From Helicoverpa zea (Eukaryota > Arthropoda > Insecta > Lepidoptera > Noctuidae): 64,000 bases of DNA. The stretch is taken from the NCBI RefSeq assembly GCF_022581195.2, contig NC_061456.1:6388501-6452500 (forward strand), read 5' to 3'. Both the position numbers and the translations under genes were made by a program. Each line of letters starts with the position of its first letter. Position 1 is the first letter of the stretch. Positions 27,201 through 41,116 of this stretch are shown here, piece after piece. A model generated the notes under the pieces. It was not told the DNA's origin, searched no databases, and saw nothing but the letters and a program-made list of their open reading frames with translations.

Positions 27201-30200
27201 AATTATTAAATATATTATTGCATCATTGTTGTGAAAAAAATAAGTATATAATATAGGTCTTATGGAGTTAATTTCCAATGACCCGTCGCCACTCGGTAAA
27301 ACCGAGGTCAAGTTGGTATGACTGGGTAACAAGTCGCAAGGGCTAACTGCTACCTCTCTCAATTGAAACCGCAGTTTTATTCCTACAATAAACTGGACAT
27401 TAAGATAAATATCGAAAATAAAATAAATTACGCTACCGCATTCTAAATACATTATTCTGCATACCAAGCTGGTCCTTACCTATATAAAACAGGCAGATTA
27501 TACAATGATCAAAACAGATTCGTGATCTCACTTAGTACTTATTAGCTATGAGCTCAGATCCTGGATAACAGTATACGGTGAACATAAAAAGCTCTGAATT
27601 TAAAGTAGAGACTGGCGCCGCGATTTTTTTGTCTTATTAACACCTATTACACATGCTTACATTAGAAAATGTAAGCTGCACCGATGTGATAATGATCTCC
27701 GACGTAATACGGTCGATGAGCACATTTTTCACCTTGAGTGAGGTCAACAACATATATAGAGATCAATATTGCGTATTTTGCTAACTAACATTATACAAAA
27801 TATTACAATGTTTATCTCCAGGTTAAGTAAACGTGGACTTTGAGGCATCAGCTAAGATATGTTTAATTTAGCTCGAACAAAAGCTGAAGGCGTGGTCGTA
27901 AACAATTTCGATTGTCTTCGAGTCAGTTTGCATTCTAAAGCACGTCCTGCCTGATTGATCTCGATGATACCAATACCGGATTTATTACAGAAATACAGGT
28001 ACAGATGACAGAGGCAGCCATTCAATTTCGTTGATGTAGCACCGATCACATAGAACTGATTTATGATCGCATTCATACAAGGCGGCAAGATAACATCAAA
28101 CTTCAAAGGCGGCAATTACAGTGATAAATGACAATATTATTATTGTCTTGTCCTTTGCGGACAATAAATACACCATCGAGGACTGTGCGATATTATTTCT
28201 CGCCTGTTTATGATCATTAAGAACTATTGTCAGCGAGCATATACCGATATTTGAATTGAATGCTTCCACAGTCGCCACTGTTATCAGCTAGATTGATCAG
28301 CAGATACCTTTCAGATAAAATGATGCCGTTTAAATGAATGTCATTCAACAGTAGCGCCAAGGAATTCAATTACCTTCCTTAGTATTATCAATATTGCAAC
28401 AGAATATTGTTCATAGAAAGATCTGAGCTATCATTAAACAAATACGTTTTCAGAAGAATTACTCATCAGAAACTACGCATATTTCCTTAACCATATTTGC
28501 ATAGAGCCACAATAGCCTGACTAAGGGACCCACACAAATAGAACGAACGGATATGCCATTAAAACGTTAAATCCCTAAACTATGCGTACATGTCACGAGG
28601 CTACGTTGGTGACGGTCCATAAATAGTATTATACAAGAATTCTTTATGAAGAAGGCGTGCGTCATCGATACAGAGAAGGAAGTGCGTGTGTTGAAGCAAA
28701 CAGCGAACAGTCAAACACTTGATGTCGAGCCGCCCACGGCGACGCCTCGGCCCATCGGCGCTCGCCATCCGCCCGCTGCACTAACTGTGATTGACACCGC
28801 ATTAATACTATCCCGAGATGAAATGCAGACCTTTCTTAACAGTTTAATATTAGGATCTACACGTACACATTCCAAAACTATTATAAGCGTTTAAAAATAC
28901 CTTGCACGTGTAATTATTCCCCTCGTAAAGAAAATAAATTGCTGATTATTGTAGCATATTTTTATTCGTTATTTTAGTTTTAAAATGTGCGATCAGCTGA
29001 ATTGAAGACTGGGTCAAAATACAAAGTCCATATTGAGTTGAACAAATATTAACTTCCTTTAGGTACATTATTATAACGACACAATAAAAAACTGTAACCG
29101 TCAGTAACGAAAAATTAAAAAACTTCGTTTAACCGGCCAATTTCTTCATCAACTGTAGTTGGCCCTGAGAGGGCAAGAAAACGATTCTACTTGTTCTTTG
29201 TCGGAGTTCCCGAGTTCCAGATACAAAGCCAACTTTCTTCAACTCGAGAACTCGACTGACTTTATATCAGACCTTTGACTTTGCGTAGTCACACGTGAGT
29301 CCCAGTTGCACCCATACGTAAATTAACATAACTGCTTCATAATATCGAAATGTGTAGTAAATAAAACCTCAGTTATAAGTAAGGTTGAAGTTGAACAGAC
29401 AAATGTTAGGTTACCATAATTCTACAATAATACGTGGTTTGCCGATACTCAGTAACAAATACCATTTCCAGTTAAGTAAGAAACCACAAGTTGGCCACCA
29501 GTTACTATTGCAACTATTGCCGAACCTATGTTTCATTTGCAGATCAAATTACTTTATTCTAATTTTAATTCTACATTTTCTAACTGCTTTAACGCTTAAA
29601 ACAGCCAATTATGAAAGCGATAATACGTAAAATCAATTTACTATAATCAAAATCGTATGGAAATAGAAAACAATTATGCATTGAAGCTTTGCCAATTTAT
29701 TCCAATCTGCCACTACAAGTTATACTGCTAGGGTGGTCAGCGTTATTACATCTAATTTATTCAGACTGAATAATAACTGTTATTTGCGTTATTTCCTTAT
29801 TAAAAGAAATAAGCATAACGTATGTTTTAGGAATATAATAGCCGTTACAATTAACCACAGTTATGCATAAAGTTTCTACATACCTAACTGTGGTATTGGA
29901 TTTTCACATTTTTCCGTCGACACTTATAGCAGAGGACGTGTGGTCTAAAATCTTCAATAAATTATGCGGGACTCAAACTACCACAAGCGCATATTAATCT
30001 CTCTCCTCTCTTACGGAAAAAACTTTTTAAAGCAATGAAATCAGAATGAGATAATCTGACAACACTATTTAATTAATGGCTACCGATATCGATACTTTAA
30101 TGCGGTAGCTAACAATAGTATTATTCAAACAATTCGTAGCTTTCCAAAAACTTATCCGTAATGCCTTCTAGGCACCATTACCCTCCAACGCGCGGTCAAT

Positions 30201-31339
30201 AAGGGAAACAAATTAATAGCCTGCGTAGACGCCCATTTCCCCAACACACGATCGCTACGCAATCCATTATTGTTATATAACGTATCAAATGTAACAATAA
30301 CAAAAGTATTATTTTCAAAAGCTAATAAAGCCCTCAACATATATGTACCTATAAGAAACGTGCAGTGAATTAGGGTTGACATAAAGTCTGTCTATCACAC
30401 ATTAATGATGAGATTACCATCCAATACGTCAAATTCAATTTATCCTTCAAATAATATTGGACTACTGTTTCATAGAAAATATTATTAGGTACAACAAAAC
30501 TATAACGAAAAAAGATTCTACATCTACGAAAAGAATTTTATTTCCCAGTACTATCGTCAGGGGTCACTTTTTTTTCGTCTGACTTTGATCGCGAGTTTCA
30601 TAAAAGCGTTTGCTTTCACGATAACAACAGCTGTGGAAGCCGGGTTAACAGTCACGATATAATCTAACCGGTGACAATACGTAGATGATCATTCCGTGCT
30701 TCGAAGCTATTAAGATTGTTATCGTTCTATAAAATTAACTGAAGGTTATGAAACGCTAACAGCACACACATTGCATATGATTTACTCATAACAAACCTAT
30801 AATTACATTCATGACTTACACAATACGCCCTTATAAATAGCGCTTTGTTTTCAAGAATGCGCAGCGCGGAAATTCCCTAAATTCGGCTCTCGTAAATCGG
30901 GAAATTGCCAAATAACAGCGTTAGCCATGAAATGTGCTTCATGCAAACCAAATCGAGTAATAAGTCATGTCAACATAAAGTAATCATGACATAAATCAAA
31001 TTAACGATCCCTGCAAGATTTGCGCGTTAGTTGAGTAATCTACCAACTACGGAATTGATATAAATAATAGTTGCTAACTTATTGATTGTTTGAATGTTCT
31101 AAGATTTGTTTCTCGTACTTTAAGAGTATAGGTATTGCTGCAAGAAAAGAATGTTATTTCTCGAGAATATATGCATTTTTAATTTTAAAACAATGGAATC
31201 ACGTCGCCGTCTTTCGGAGAGCAGACGAGCTTATTTATTATTTATTTTATTTATTTATTGCTTAGAAGGTACATTTTAAGGCCGAGCTTGTGCTCAGTGA
31301 TCAAGATAATGACGTAACGGCTACGTATGATTGTTACAG

Positions 31340-33786
31340 GTCACGGCGCCAAAATTCCCGGTGGTGATCAAGATTGGGCACGCACACAGCGGCGTCGCCA
31401 AGGTTAAAGTTGACTCCGTGGCTGACTTCCAGGTAACGGTCATCACTCTTCCAATAAAGTAATGACGTGATGTATTACAATGCCTATCACGAAGACACAG
31501 TTTTACCATAAATTTTATTATGAAGGGAAAAATATTCACTTAATGAGTAACTGAATTTAGAAGTAAATTGTTGTTGTTGTAGTAATGTAATGTTAATCCT
31601 AATGTTATTTTTATTCTAGGATATCGCCGGGGTCGTGGCTATGTTAGGCACTTACTGCACGGTGGAGCCATACATCGACGCAAAATACGACATCCATATA
31701 CAAAAAATCGGCACTAACTACAAAGCTTTTATGTGAGTATTTATTACTCTATTTTTAATCGTCCATAGTCTGGCGCCTACAAGAAACATCAAAGAACCTC
31801 GCAATTCTGATTACAAACAAAATGTTGCAGGCGTTCTCAATGTTGGCAAACACGCAATTACGTAGATTTAAGAATGGTATTACGTGTGAAGTGTGATATC
31901 ACACTTTGTGTCTGTAACAACCGTCTATAAATAAAGCTCAATTATTTTGCAGGCGCAAATCTATATCGGGAAATTGGAAAACCAATCAGGGATCTGCGAT
32001 GTTGGAAGCTATCGGCATGAACGATAGATACAAGATGTGGATTGACGAGGTTCGTATCTTGCTTATCAGTTTTTCGATTTAACCTTTCGAAGGATAAGTA
32101 GCGAAACAGAATGATGTTCATAAAAACCAATAAAATATATGTATAAGTAGGTAGGCAGATAAGCTCTTATAATTTTTAATTCACACGCGGAAACTACATA
32201 TTTTATTTATTCCTAGTTCAACCATTTGTTGATTAAGGGCTGATTGTTCAATCATCAGTTAACCTCTATCTGAGGAATAAATATGGCGGTTTGACATATC
32301 TTCTATACAAAAGCTGTCAAAACTTCAAACTTATTCGTCAGATAAAAGTTATCTGGTGATTGAAAAATCAGCCCTAATTGGTATTTATTAAACATAAATC
32401 GCTAAGCAAGAAACACCGCATAATATTAGCACATTATTTGAATATATTTCAAACTGTCACGCTTATCTAGGGGTCAATGATAATCATGCATAATAATTAA
32501 AAAACACGGCAGGTGTTAGGTTTCTTGTATAAGTAAGAATGGAAAAAACATTTATATCTCAGTGTTATACTTATTCATTGATCAAACAGGACATAAAGGT
32601 TTTTACGGATACTATTAGCCAACGTAAATACAATTGGATGTTTTTGACATCACTACATAGCATTATATAAAACAAAGTTCGAGTACGCTTCGAATCGTTG
32701 CGTCAAATTATAAAACGTTAACTATAAATAGATCAGAATCCTTTTTGATATTTTTTACCCTATGTACTGTCACGAAAAAATCGATTGTAGGTGAGCGAGA
32801 TATTCGGCGGCCTGGAAGTTTGCGCCCTGGAGCTGGTTGTCGGCAAGGACGGTCGCGAGCACATCATCGAGCTCAACGACTCTGCCACCTCCTTCATGGG
32901 CGACTCGCAGGAGGAGGACCGCCGCCATCTTGCCGAACTGGTGTTGCAGCGTATGCAGGTAAACACTCGATGAAACAGTATTTAATTTTCTCAGGACCAG
33001 GACGATAGTTTGTCGTCAGAAATGAACACGCAAGTAGCACTTGAACCAAATTAATGAGGACATCGAAACAAATAGCAATGTTTATCATGTTTCAGCAGCT
33101 TATGTTTATCTTGACACTCTAGCTGACCTTCGAAATTTTTGTTTTTTTTTATTTCAGGCGGTATGCCGTCCCGGTATAACGAAGACCACATCCCGGAGCT
33201 CAGTATCGGGCAGCTCTGCAGCAGGTTCGCCAACTGAGGAGCGCGCGCCGCCGGTGGGAGCGCCGGGGCCACCGAGCGTACCACCACCCGCGCCACTTGC
33301 ATCGGCTGCAAGTATTGACCGCCCGCTGCCGCCGATACCCGCGGAGCCGTCCCAGCCACCGCCGCCACCACTCACGCGACGCGACTCCCAGGGTAACCGA
33401 CCACGTGAATATCATCCTTTTAGATATTATTTTTAGTGGATAAGTAGACTTCTTTTCTTAATATCCTTTCGAGAGATTTGCTCAGCTGATGGTTTAGTTG
33501 AAGCTCAAGCTGCATTGCTCATGCAGTTGCTCATTGCTGCTATTGCCAATACCATTTTCTATTACTGCCTACAGCTTCTCAATCATCAACGGTGTCGTCA
33601 GTGTCAGCTGCGCCGAGCACCACGAGCAGTTCTGCTCCGACAGCCGCCGCCCCCAGCGCGAGCTCCACCCCGGGCCGCGGGGGCTTCGCGCGGCAGGGCT
33701 CGCTCAGTGCAGCGCTCACTGAAGACGCCGAAGACACCATGAAGAATCTGCGCAAGACATTCGCTGGAATATTCGGTGACATGTAA
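31340..33786 (+). CDS. Syn: Synapsin, C-terminal coding exons (partial gene)
   Basis: Synapsin is a synaptic-vesicle phosphoprotein that tethers vesicles to actin. Six exons join in frame: 31340-31432, 31620-31732, 31953-32049, 32791-32958, 33158-33392, 33575-33786. Domain C is evident from FPVVIKIGHAHSG, then EPYIDAKYDIHIQKIG, NYKAFMRKSISGNWKTN, FGGLEV and DSQEEDRR, covering the ATP-binding second half of the ATP-grasp-like fold. The fifth exon is a Pro/Ser-rich linker ending in TRRDSQ, a kinase-type site. The last exon ends in EDTMKNLRKTFAGIFGDM, the hallmark domain E, followed by TAA. The entry exon begins in phase 0 after an acceptor, so domains A and B and the first half of C must lie upstream; I could not find them in this window. 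An AATAAA stands at 33893. The gene converges on the PIERCE gene. Confidence 0.95.
32237..32374. mobile_element. PIF/Harbinger-like MITE in a synapsin intron
   Basis: A 138-bp element begins GGGCTGATTGTTCAATCA and ends in the inverted form, with roughly 27-bp ends matching at all but about four positions. It is flanked on both sides by TAA, the three-base TWA-type target duplication of PIF/Harbinger elements. It has no coding capacity and sits in the intron between synapsin exons 32049 and 32791. Family assignment rests on the target duplication alone. Confidence 0.65.
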
Positions 33787-36700
33787 ACTCAATGTCATCA
33801 AAACTATTCGGACAATAGACGATGTAATTAAAAAGAAAGAAAACGAAAAAACTTTTAACAAAACAAACCCCAAAAAAATTCATACAAACCCAAATAAAGG
33901 TACATACTTTCGGCAATGACGACCTAATAAATTCACAACACGTCTGTTGCCCGCAGCATTAACCCGTAGTTAAATAGTCATCTAACTGTCTCAGTATACA
34001 TTTTACTGAAAAACCAAAACGGTCATGATACTTTAGTAAATTGGTAATGGCAGAACCAAAATAACCCAACCCAATGAGAGAATGCTTTTATGACAATTTT
34101 AACCAGCAGATGACCCATCCAATTGCACATATTCGAGGTCATCCCTCTAATAGTGTGTTGATTACAACCTCGTTATGAACAGAATTTTAAGCATAGTATG
34201 TAAAATAACTATAGATTTTTACAATAAGTTTATTATAAATATGAAAATACGAATCAACTGAGCTGCATTGTGATCGAACCCGTTCGGTATCCGCGAGGCG
34301 CGTTGCCTTGCGTGTTGTAGTGTTTCTCTCTGTCTCCGACTCCCTTCTACACTCGCTGCACCTTCGTACGAGATCAGTATCAAGTGGACGTAAGCAAATA
34401 AACACTATTCTTTATTAATAGTTGTTACGGAAGACAAATAATTCAAAGCAATACTAGGATGGGGATATAAAGGCGACAAGAACAAGTGATTAGAGTATAT
34501 CGATTTCGGAAATCGAACTATACTTAATTGCAAACATTCGATTCTACGAAATGTTTAACTACCAATTCTGGGATGTGGAATGAGGCACTCATAGACGTTG
34601 AAAAAGGGAAATCAATATACGCTGTCGTCCTGTTAGATCTAATTTGTTGGCAATTGGGATATGAGCAATGCTATTGAAGACAATATTGTTAAACGCAAGA
34701 ATTGATCCACATTTTATATATTATACCTTATTACTAGTTGTATTTCATAGTCTTAAGAATATATTGTTATATGTACGTCTTCGTATGTGTGAATCACGCT
34801 TCGTTTATCACGTAGGTATCAATGTATCTACAAATCAATATTGTTTATGCTACTTCTTCATCAATTATTGTAATAAGCATATGCTATCGAGATTTATTAT
34901 ATCCATTTACTAGTACAGACTCGTGATTTTCTTGGTTTTATGAGGAGAGGTTGACGAGGTGGTCAACGTAGTGTGATGATACGTCATATCAGAATGACTC
35001 GTGTGCATCTTGGCTAGTGCATTGTGCTATCATGACTATTCAAAGTTTAACTTTAAACTTATTATAAAGTAATGTTATACTATTTTTTAGCTAATGCGAA
35101 TCCTACGTAGACATTTCAATGTGTAGTTAATATTTAATTTACTTAATCACACTTTCGTAGAACATTCATAAATTAATACCTTGTAAATTTTAAGCGTTTT
35201 TATATAACAAACAGATAATATTATAACCAAGCCCACTTGTTATCGTAGATTTTACAACGAAAATAGTTATATACGTATACAAATGTAAGTTAATAACTCA
35301 TTATGTTAAGACAGTGGTATCAGAAGCAAGCGTTAAGTTTGAGCAAAACAATAGGTACCTGCGTTTAGTTGGTTGAGACTTGAGATAGTATCAGTTTATA
35401 ATATTTTACGACTATCCTTCGTTGTTGGCGCCGCGGTACTGGCATACCGTATACCTAGTACCTAGGTAACGTTTAAGTAAATATACTATAATTGACTCGT
35501 GTAAGTCTGCACCGGTAGTTAGATTTTGACACAAATCCTTAGTATCGATAGCCACGACGTAGGTATGTGTAAACTAATTACGTGTCTATAAAATGCGCAA
35601 TTAGATAATTATTACTACTTTTTCATACAAATAAATTAAATTAATAATTGAATTATATTTAGTGGATGTTATGAATTTCATTTAGTACGACATATTTACT
35701 TATTTAAAATTTTAGCATATTTTATTTAATTTATATAGTTTGAAAACTTTGACATTTGTTACTTGTTAAGAATATGATATAAACACTCAAATTAATATAA
35801 ATGCTGTTGTTGTTGTTGCTAACAAGTTATACAATGTGTACTCAATATGAAAGGGATGGAGAGAGTCACGGTGAGGGACGCGACCCGGCTCCTGAGTCGC
35901 GCTACCCTTGCCTATGTAACGACTTATCGTGACTTCCATCTTCTATAGGTAATTAAAGGGCATGGTAGGTCACAACATTAGTAGATAATAATCTGCTTGA
36001 CGGATTTAAAATTTAAACCAAAGGGTTTATGGAACTACCATAATGATATGATAATTTACTAATGTTATAAGCCCTGAGAGGTTTTCGTAGGAGTTTGCAA
36101 TAATATGATATTTTTATCGTGTGTGGCCTCCATGTCCTAGTTCGGATGGAATATGTTAATGGAATTTGAATGCATGTTAATCTATATAATATGAATAATA
36201 ATAAATACCTTTTTGGTAAGTCAATACCGATGGTGGTTATTTCATTTCAATTATCCCTTCCTCCTTATACCTATTTATTTTTAATAATAGAATAAAATAA
36301 CAATAAATAACACAGATTTTCAAAAGGTATGTGTTTATTGGCATATTGAAATACCTATGAGATCATAAATTTATAGACTAAACAATAACATAAAAATGTA
36401 TAAGCCATCATAATTTATTGATTGTGTGCAATAGCTCTTGCTTTTTTATAATAAGTATATGTATATAACTACACACTTGAAGTTGTAAATATGGTGCGTA
36501 TGAATACCTAATGAATAATGGCAAATCATTCTTAATCTTTATATCCTATAAAATTACCTAAATATCACCGAGGAATGGGTCATAAGGATAGTCTGGAGAT
36601 AAACGAAAATTATTTTCAATAACTGCACTTGAAATATTTTGAATACCATTTACCAGTATTCTGTGAAACACGTCATAAATCGATGGCTTGTGCGTAATGT

Positions 36701-37252
36701 TAGTTTGATAATACTAATATTTATGAAGGATATCGATTCTATTCTACCTTCCATGATAGTATCATAATATATTTCAATCCACACAAAATCCACCAATAAG
36801 GTGTTATATAACAATATTTTCTAGTAATGATAAAATTCTTCAAAATTGATTGTGAAATCCTAATAGAAATAATTCAAAAAGAAAAGTCTAAAAAACAAAA
36901 AACATGAAATTTCTACAAACTAATGTAAATGCACTATTTTGATTGCAATAATCGCTTCAAAAAGTTTTGATGAATGGCTGTTTACAAACTGTCATCATTG
37001 GAAAAGATAAACATTGGTATGATTGAAACGAAGTAGGTACCTACTAAGATTATTATTATTAAGATTAAGTACCTACATAATCAGTTTATCCCTTAACTTT
37101 GGCGCCATCCTATCCTTTCATTGTCAAGAGTTGAATCAGAGATAAACAGAGGTAGAAGTTCCCCGGCACGGTAAAGTTTCAGTTTCCCTCTAGTTGTCAC
37201 CATTTGACAGTTGCACGACTATGATAAGGGTACCGAGTCCGTTTTATACATT
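33787..37252. other. Synapsin 3' UTR and downstream spacer
   Basis: No second gene was recognised. The part next to the synapsin stop is likely 3' UTR, with an AATAAA at 33893-33898; other AT-rich polyadenylation-like strings follow, so a longer UTR is possible. A GC-richer spot near 34260-34370 and a GC-rich spot near 35860-35920 are unexplained. Repeated GGTACCTA-type motifs occur near 37035-37075. Confidence 0.4.
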
Positions 37253-37457
37253 ACTAGCCATTTTCCCGCGGTTTCACCCGCGTCCCGTGGTAACTACTGC
37301 CCGTACCGGGATAAAATATATCCTATGTTACTCGTGGATAATGTAGCTTTCGAATGGTGAAAGAATTTTTAAAAACTATCCAGTAGTTTTTGAGCCTATT
37401 CATTACAACAAAACAAACAAACAAAGTTTTCCTCTTTATAATATTATATAGTGTAGA
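37253..37457 (+). mobile_element. Decayed non-LTR (RTE-type) 3' tail fragment
   Basis: The segment starts with ACTAGCCATTTTCCCGCGG and runs through GGGATAAAATATATCCTATG, a CAGTAGTTTTTGAG motif, an ACAAACAAACAAA run and CCTCTTTATAATATTA. This order of motifs matches, from memory, the very common 3' tail of RTE-like LINEs and derived SINEs in Lepidoptera. No reverse transcriptase frame is present, so it is a 5'-truncated copy. It lies about 210 bases beyond the 3' end of the PIERCE coding sequence. Confidence 0.65.
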
Positions 37458-37670
37458 TAAAATGGTCTAGTTACCTGAGTTGTAGGTAATTATAACTAGG
37501 TATTGCCATGGTGCTAAAATGCAATTTCCTTTTTCTAAATTCGATTGAATCTTCAAACTACGTGCAAAGTAATATCTATTTGCGTATTACTACTACATCA
37601 TGTAAATATTGACACAGAAAATTTTGAGAATTCTCGTCTTATGAATTAGTTAACGTTGAGGGTACTTCAG

Positions 37671-40600
37671 CTAGTGGTAGCCTACTTGATCCATGCCAGT
37701 GTTGAGGCTGTAGTTTCTATACATGCCGGCAGCTGACAGCTTGTTCGTGAACCTCTGGCCAGCAGGGAAGAACACTAGTGGTACCGAGTAATATCCTGAA
37801 ATTATTAAAAAAATATTAATTAAGCCATGTAAGTATAGAATCTAAGACGGATGTGTCAAAAAGACATGCCGTTGCTTGGTGAACGAAACCATTGTGATGG
37901 AGATTGATAGCAAAAGCATTTACAGAGCAGTAGCAGTAGTCACCTACTTTATTTTGTAAAATTGCTAGCTGGTTTTCGTGCTTGTTATTTACATTGGTCA
38001 AAAATGATTTGCTCTATTTTCAAGCAATTTTCTCACCCTTTCTACTACTGTATCGCTTTGATACTTGTTCAAAAAAAAAACAGTATTCAATAACCACAAT
38101 ACGATCCTTACTCCTTTTCACATAAAAAATCCCTACCAAAAAAAAAACTATGCTTAGAAATGTATCTTTAGTTCCATAGCTTCTTTCCTAGGTAATGCTT
38201 ACGTTTTACTATTCCATAGATATTTTCATGCACCAAGTAGACGGGATATTCAGCCCGTAGGTACCAACAATAAATTGGCCACTTTTCAGTAATATATGCG
38301 TTAGTGGAAGCCAGAGTGGCTCAAGGCCTCGTAGATAAGAGATATGATTATGTGTGAAAGTGTCATAAAGTGCAATGTATTCGGGTTTTCAGTGCCGTAA
38401 TTTGTGTAGAAACTAATGTGCAACATATTCTACTTATAACTGAGCATGGCTTTAGCCTAAAAGAGAGTGAATTGTACGGAAATAATATTTTAAATGAAAA
38501 GAAAAAAAAATAAGAAAAGAAACAAACATGAACATTAAATAAAAATAAAATTTATTTATTACGTAACATAAGCTCTTCTTCTTATGAATAGGTATTAAGA
38601 ACTTAGTATACCTACCAAGTATACTTATTTATAATTAAAACTAATTTACGTCTACATAAAATATATCCCACCAACTTAAAAAGTGACAAATAGCCGAGCC
38701 TGTCCAATTTAAAAAATGCAAACAAATGTTTTATAGTTGACAAATGACAGGAAAAATAAAGCATGAAGAAAAGATAATCCGCATGCAATGGAAAGTAAGC
38801 AGAACATGCAAAAATAATTCCTTTCAATACTTTATACCCGTCTTTAAACAATTCGTTTATCGAAGCCAGTATTAAGAGAATAATTCCGGTACATCCCACC
38901 CTGAGCCAAGCTAGTAGAAAAAGATTGCGCTCTGGGAAAATACTCTCTGGTTACTGTACGCCAACCTAAAAGATCGGAACAGAAACAAATTATTACATGA
39001 GATATACGATTTAGATTTCATCAACCATGTCTGAGAATGTTTATTAAGCGACTAGACAGTCGAACGAACCTGTAAGTAGGACTTATGTATCTCTAGTGTT
39101 GTGTTAGGTACTGTCTGTATCTGAATTGAAAAGACATTGATAATAATTATTGTAGTACGGAAGGTGATTCGTGTACTTAGCCTAGATTTACTGTAGGTGC
39201 CATCATTATGTAAAAGGTATTTATTTTTTATTTAAGTACTGATGTAAATATACATATGAGAAATAAAATGTATATTTTTTATTTACCTGGAGGATACCAT
39301 CCGTAGTCGTTGGCAGTTGTTCTGTAGAATGGGTGCTGCTTGCTCACTTGACACCCATACCCGTTGAACCAATCTGAAATAATAAGAATACCTATTCATA
39401 TTTGTGCACAAACTATCGTGATTTCTAAAAATACCTATCTCACTTTCAAAATGAAAGTCAAATCAATTTGTCTCCAAAGCTTTATTGGAAATGATAGGAA
39501 CATATTATGTGTTTTTCGTAAGCACGAATCACTTCTTTAAAATTAAGGAGGTGTGGTTGGATATAAATATTAAATATTAATATAGGATATAAAGATTTAA
39601 ATCTATCCCTAAGGAATAAAGTTGATCGACGTCCAAAAAATAAGAATCGATAGACAGAATGCTTCACTGTTTGTTCCCCATTGATTACAAATGAAAGCCC
39701 GCATACTTTTTAACGAGCTTAGATCAATGACACTGTAAAGTTGTTTAAATTTCCAACTCAAATTACTCGTGGTGGAACTAAGTTTGTAGCTAAGAATTTT
39801 CTTAAGTACCTATTCGAGTAAGAAATTATTCGCAACATTACGCCACGTGACGTCGACGTATGTATGATAACATTCATTACGTATGAAATGCCGGCGCCAC
39901 TTAGTCGGGAGCTCCTTGTCAAAACATATCTTAAGGATCACGATGCCCTTGTGGAAACTATATTTAAGCTCCTTCAATTTAAAACCTTTTGTTTATGAAG
40001 AAAGTTGACACTAATGTCTAGAGAGACAGCTTTAGATGAGTCCCAAAAGTATCACTTCATTTTCTTACAGTCAGTACAGGCATTTTTGGCTTTGTTTCAT
40101 CTCTAGTGGATGGGAAGGTACATCCGTGTTATTGATTTTTTATAAACTTATCATTTCTGGCAGATTTTGGACATTTAATATTTTTTTTTATCAACTACTT
40201 ACGTATGTACTTATTCAATACTAACACTGTTTTTTATAACTCTACAAATCAGTTATCAGTTATAATTACCTATGTAAAGTTGGATCCTTGGACTTGAATT
40301 ATGTATTTTAATAAAACTTTGCTGAAAAGTTTTGACTTTATTATTTTATTTTTACCTATCAATAGCCACGAAAATTACTTAGCGAACTCGGATCGACTGC
40401 TGAATGAAATTTAATTTGGTAAGCCCTGTTTTGAAGAACTTTTTTCACAAACTAATTTTAAGGAATGGGACGTTATATATTAAAGGGCAGAGGTCACTGG
40501 TCCTTAGGAAAATAACTAAGGAATTGCCTAATAAAGGTTTCTCATTCCTATGATACACCCATCATTTATTCTCACCCGGTACCAACTTGACACGTTTAGT

Positions 40601-41016
40601 TATCTATAAAACGGCCTAAAAATAAGCCCCCAAAGTATTTATTTTATTCTAATTCTCGGTATTTATTGTTATATCAACAACAATTTCAACTGTCCAGTAG
40701 CTAGTCTCTAGCTATTACGATTCATGAGACATGACACATTCAGCCTGGCGACAGACGGGAAGGATAGCCTTATGAAAGGGAACCCTAAAAAATGACTGCA
40801 CTTCTTCACCTAGATTAGTTCGTGTCTTAGTGATATACACTTACGGGGATGTTCAAATCTTTTCGGTAGATTGCAGGTGGTATACAAATCTGAGGTCTTC
40901 ACATCTTCTTTTCTCATTTCTCTGAGCGTTGACTCCTTGTCGGTGCATGTTGCGGAGCAAAAGCCAGGTTTTGCGTTGGGTATAAAAGCTTCATCTTGCG
41001 GCTGTTGCTCGCTCAT
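37671..41016 (-). CDS. PIERCE1/2-like microtubule inner protein, 127 aa
   Basis: Proteins of this family (Piercer of microtubule wall; DUF4490) sit inside the doublet microtubules of motile cilia and sperm flagella. Three exons join in frame: 40845-41016, 39287-39373 and 37671-37795, with introns of about 1.5 kb. The start is firm because an in-frame TGA lies three codons upstream of the ATG. Family motifs in order: TSDLYTTCNLPKRFEHP at about residues 41-57, then HWFNGYGCQ, then PFYRTTANDYGW, then VFFPAGQRFTNKLSAAGMYRN, which parallel the vertebrate RVSADLPGRFNNPGWF, YRTSNQAYG and FYPNSNKFS..GMFRN blocks. The length is near that of the vertebrate proteins. The gene diverges from TBC1D30 and has an X-box about 100 bases upstream. 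Which vertebrate paralogue it matches best is open. Confidence 0.88.
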
Positions 41017-41116
41017 TTTTTTTCAAAATCTCTGTTTAGCTCTGTAATTCAACTCGAAATATAATTATCGCCCGCAGTTTCAGCAGTCTGGACAATTAAT
41101 GTTCGCAAACAAAGGC

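Larger units (their letters stand above)
1..31339. other. Long gene-poor stretch, probably synapsin intron or 5' region
   Basis: No protein of recognisable family was found here on either strand; the open frames are all short (up to 112 codons), low in complexity and mostly without splice context. Because the next feature to the right starts inside synapsin domain C at a phase-0 splice acceptor, at least the right part must be synapsin intron; how far left it reaches is inference. The stretch is AT-rich with GC-richer islets near 300-360, 770-870, 1560-1740, 7860-7990, 14190-14350, 15690-15800, 17510-17610, 18480-18800, 19790-19930, 20880-20970, 22540-22740 and 28690-28800, which could be regulatory modules, unrecognised exons or old repeats. 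Inverted repeats and two weak exon candidates are listed separately. Confidence 0.55.

Noticed and set aside
1..31339. A TIMP gene nested in the synapsin intron
   Set aside because: Expected from flies and vertebrates, but I found no signal peptide followed by Cys-x-Cys and no further TIMP motifs on either strand.
33051..33415. Minus-strand frames opposite the Pro-rich synapsin exon
   Set aside because: They are shadows of the GC-rich synapsin linker exon; the plus-strand frame carries family motifs and correct phases.
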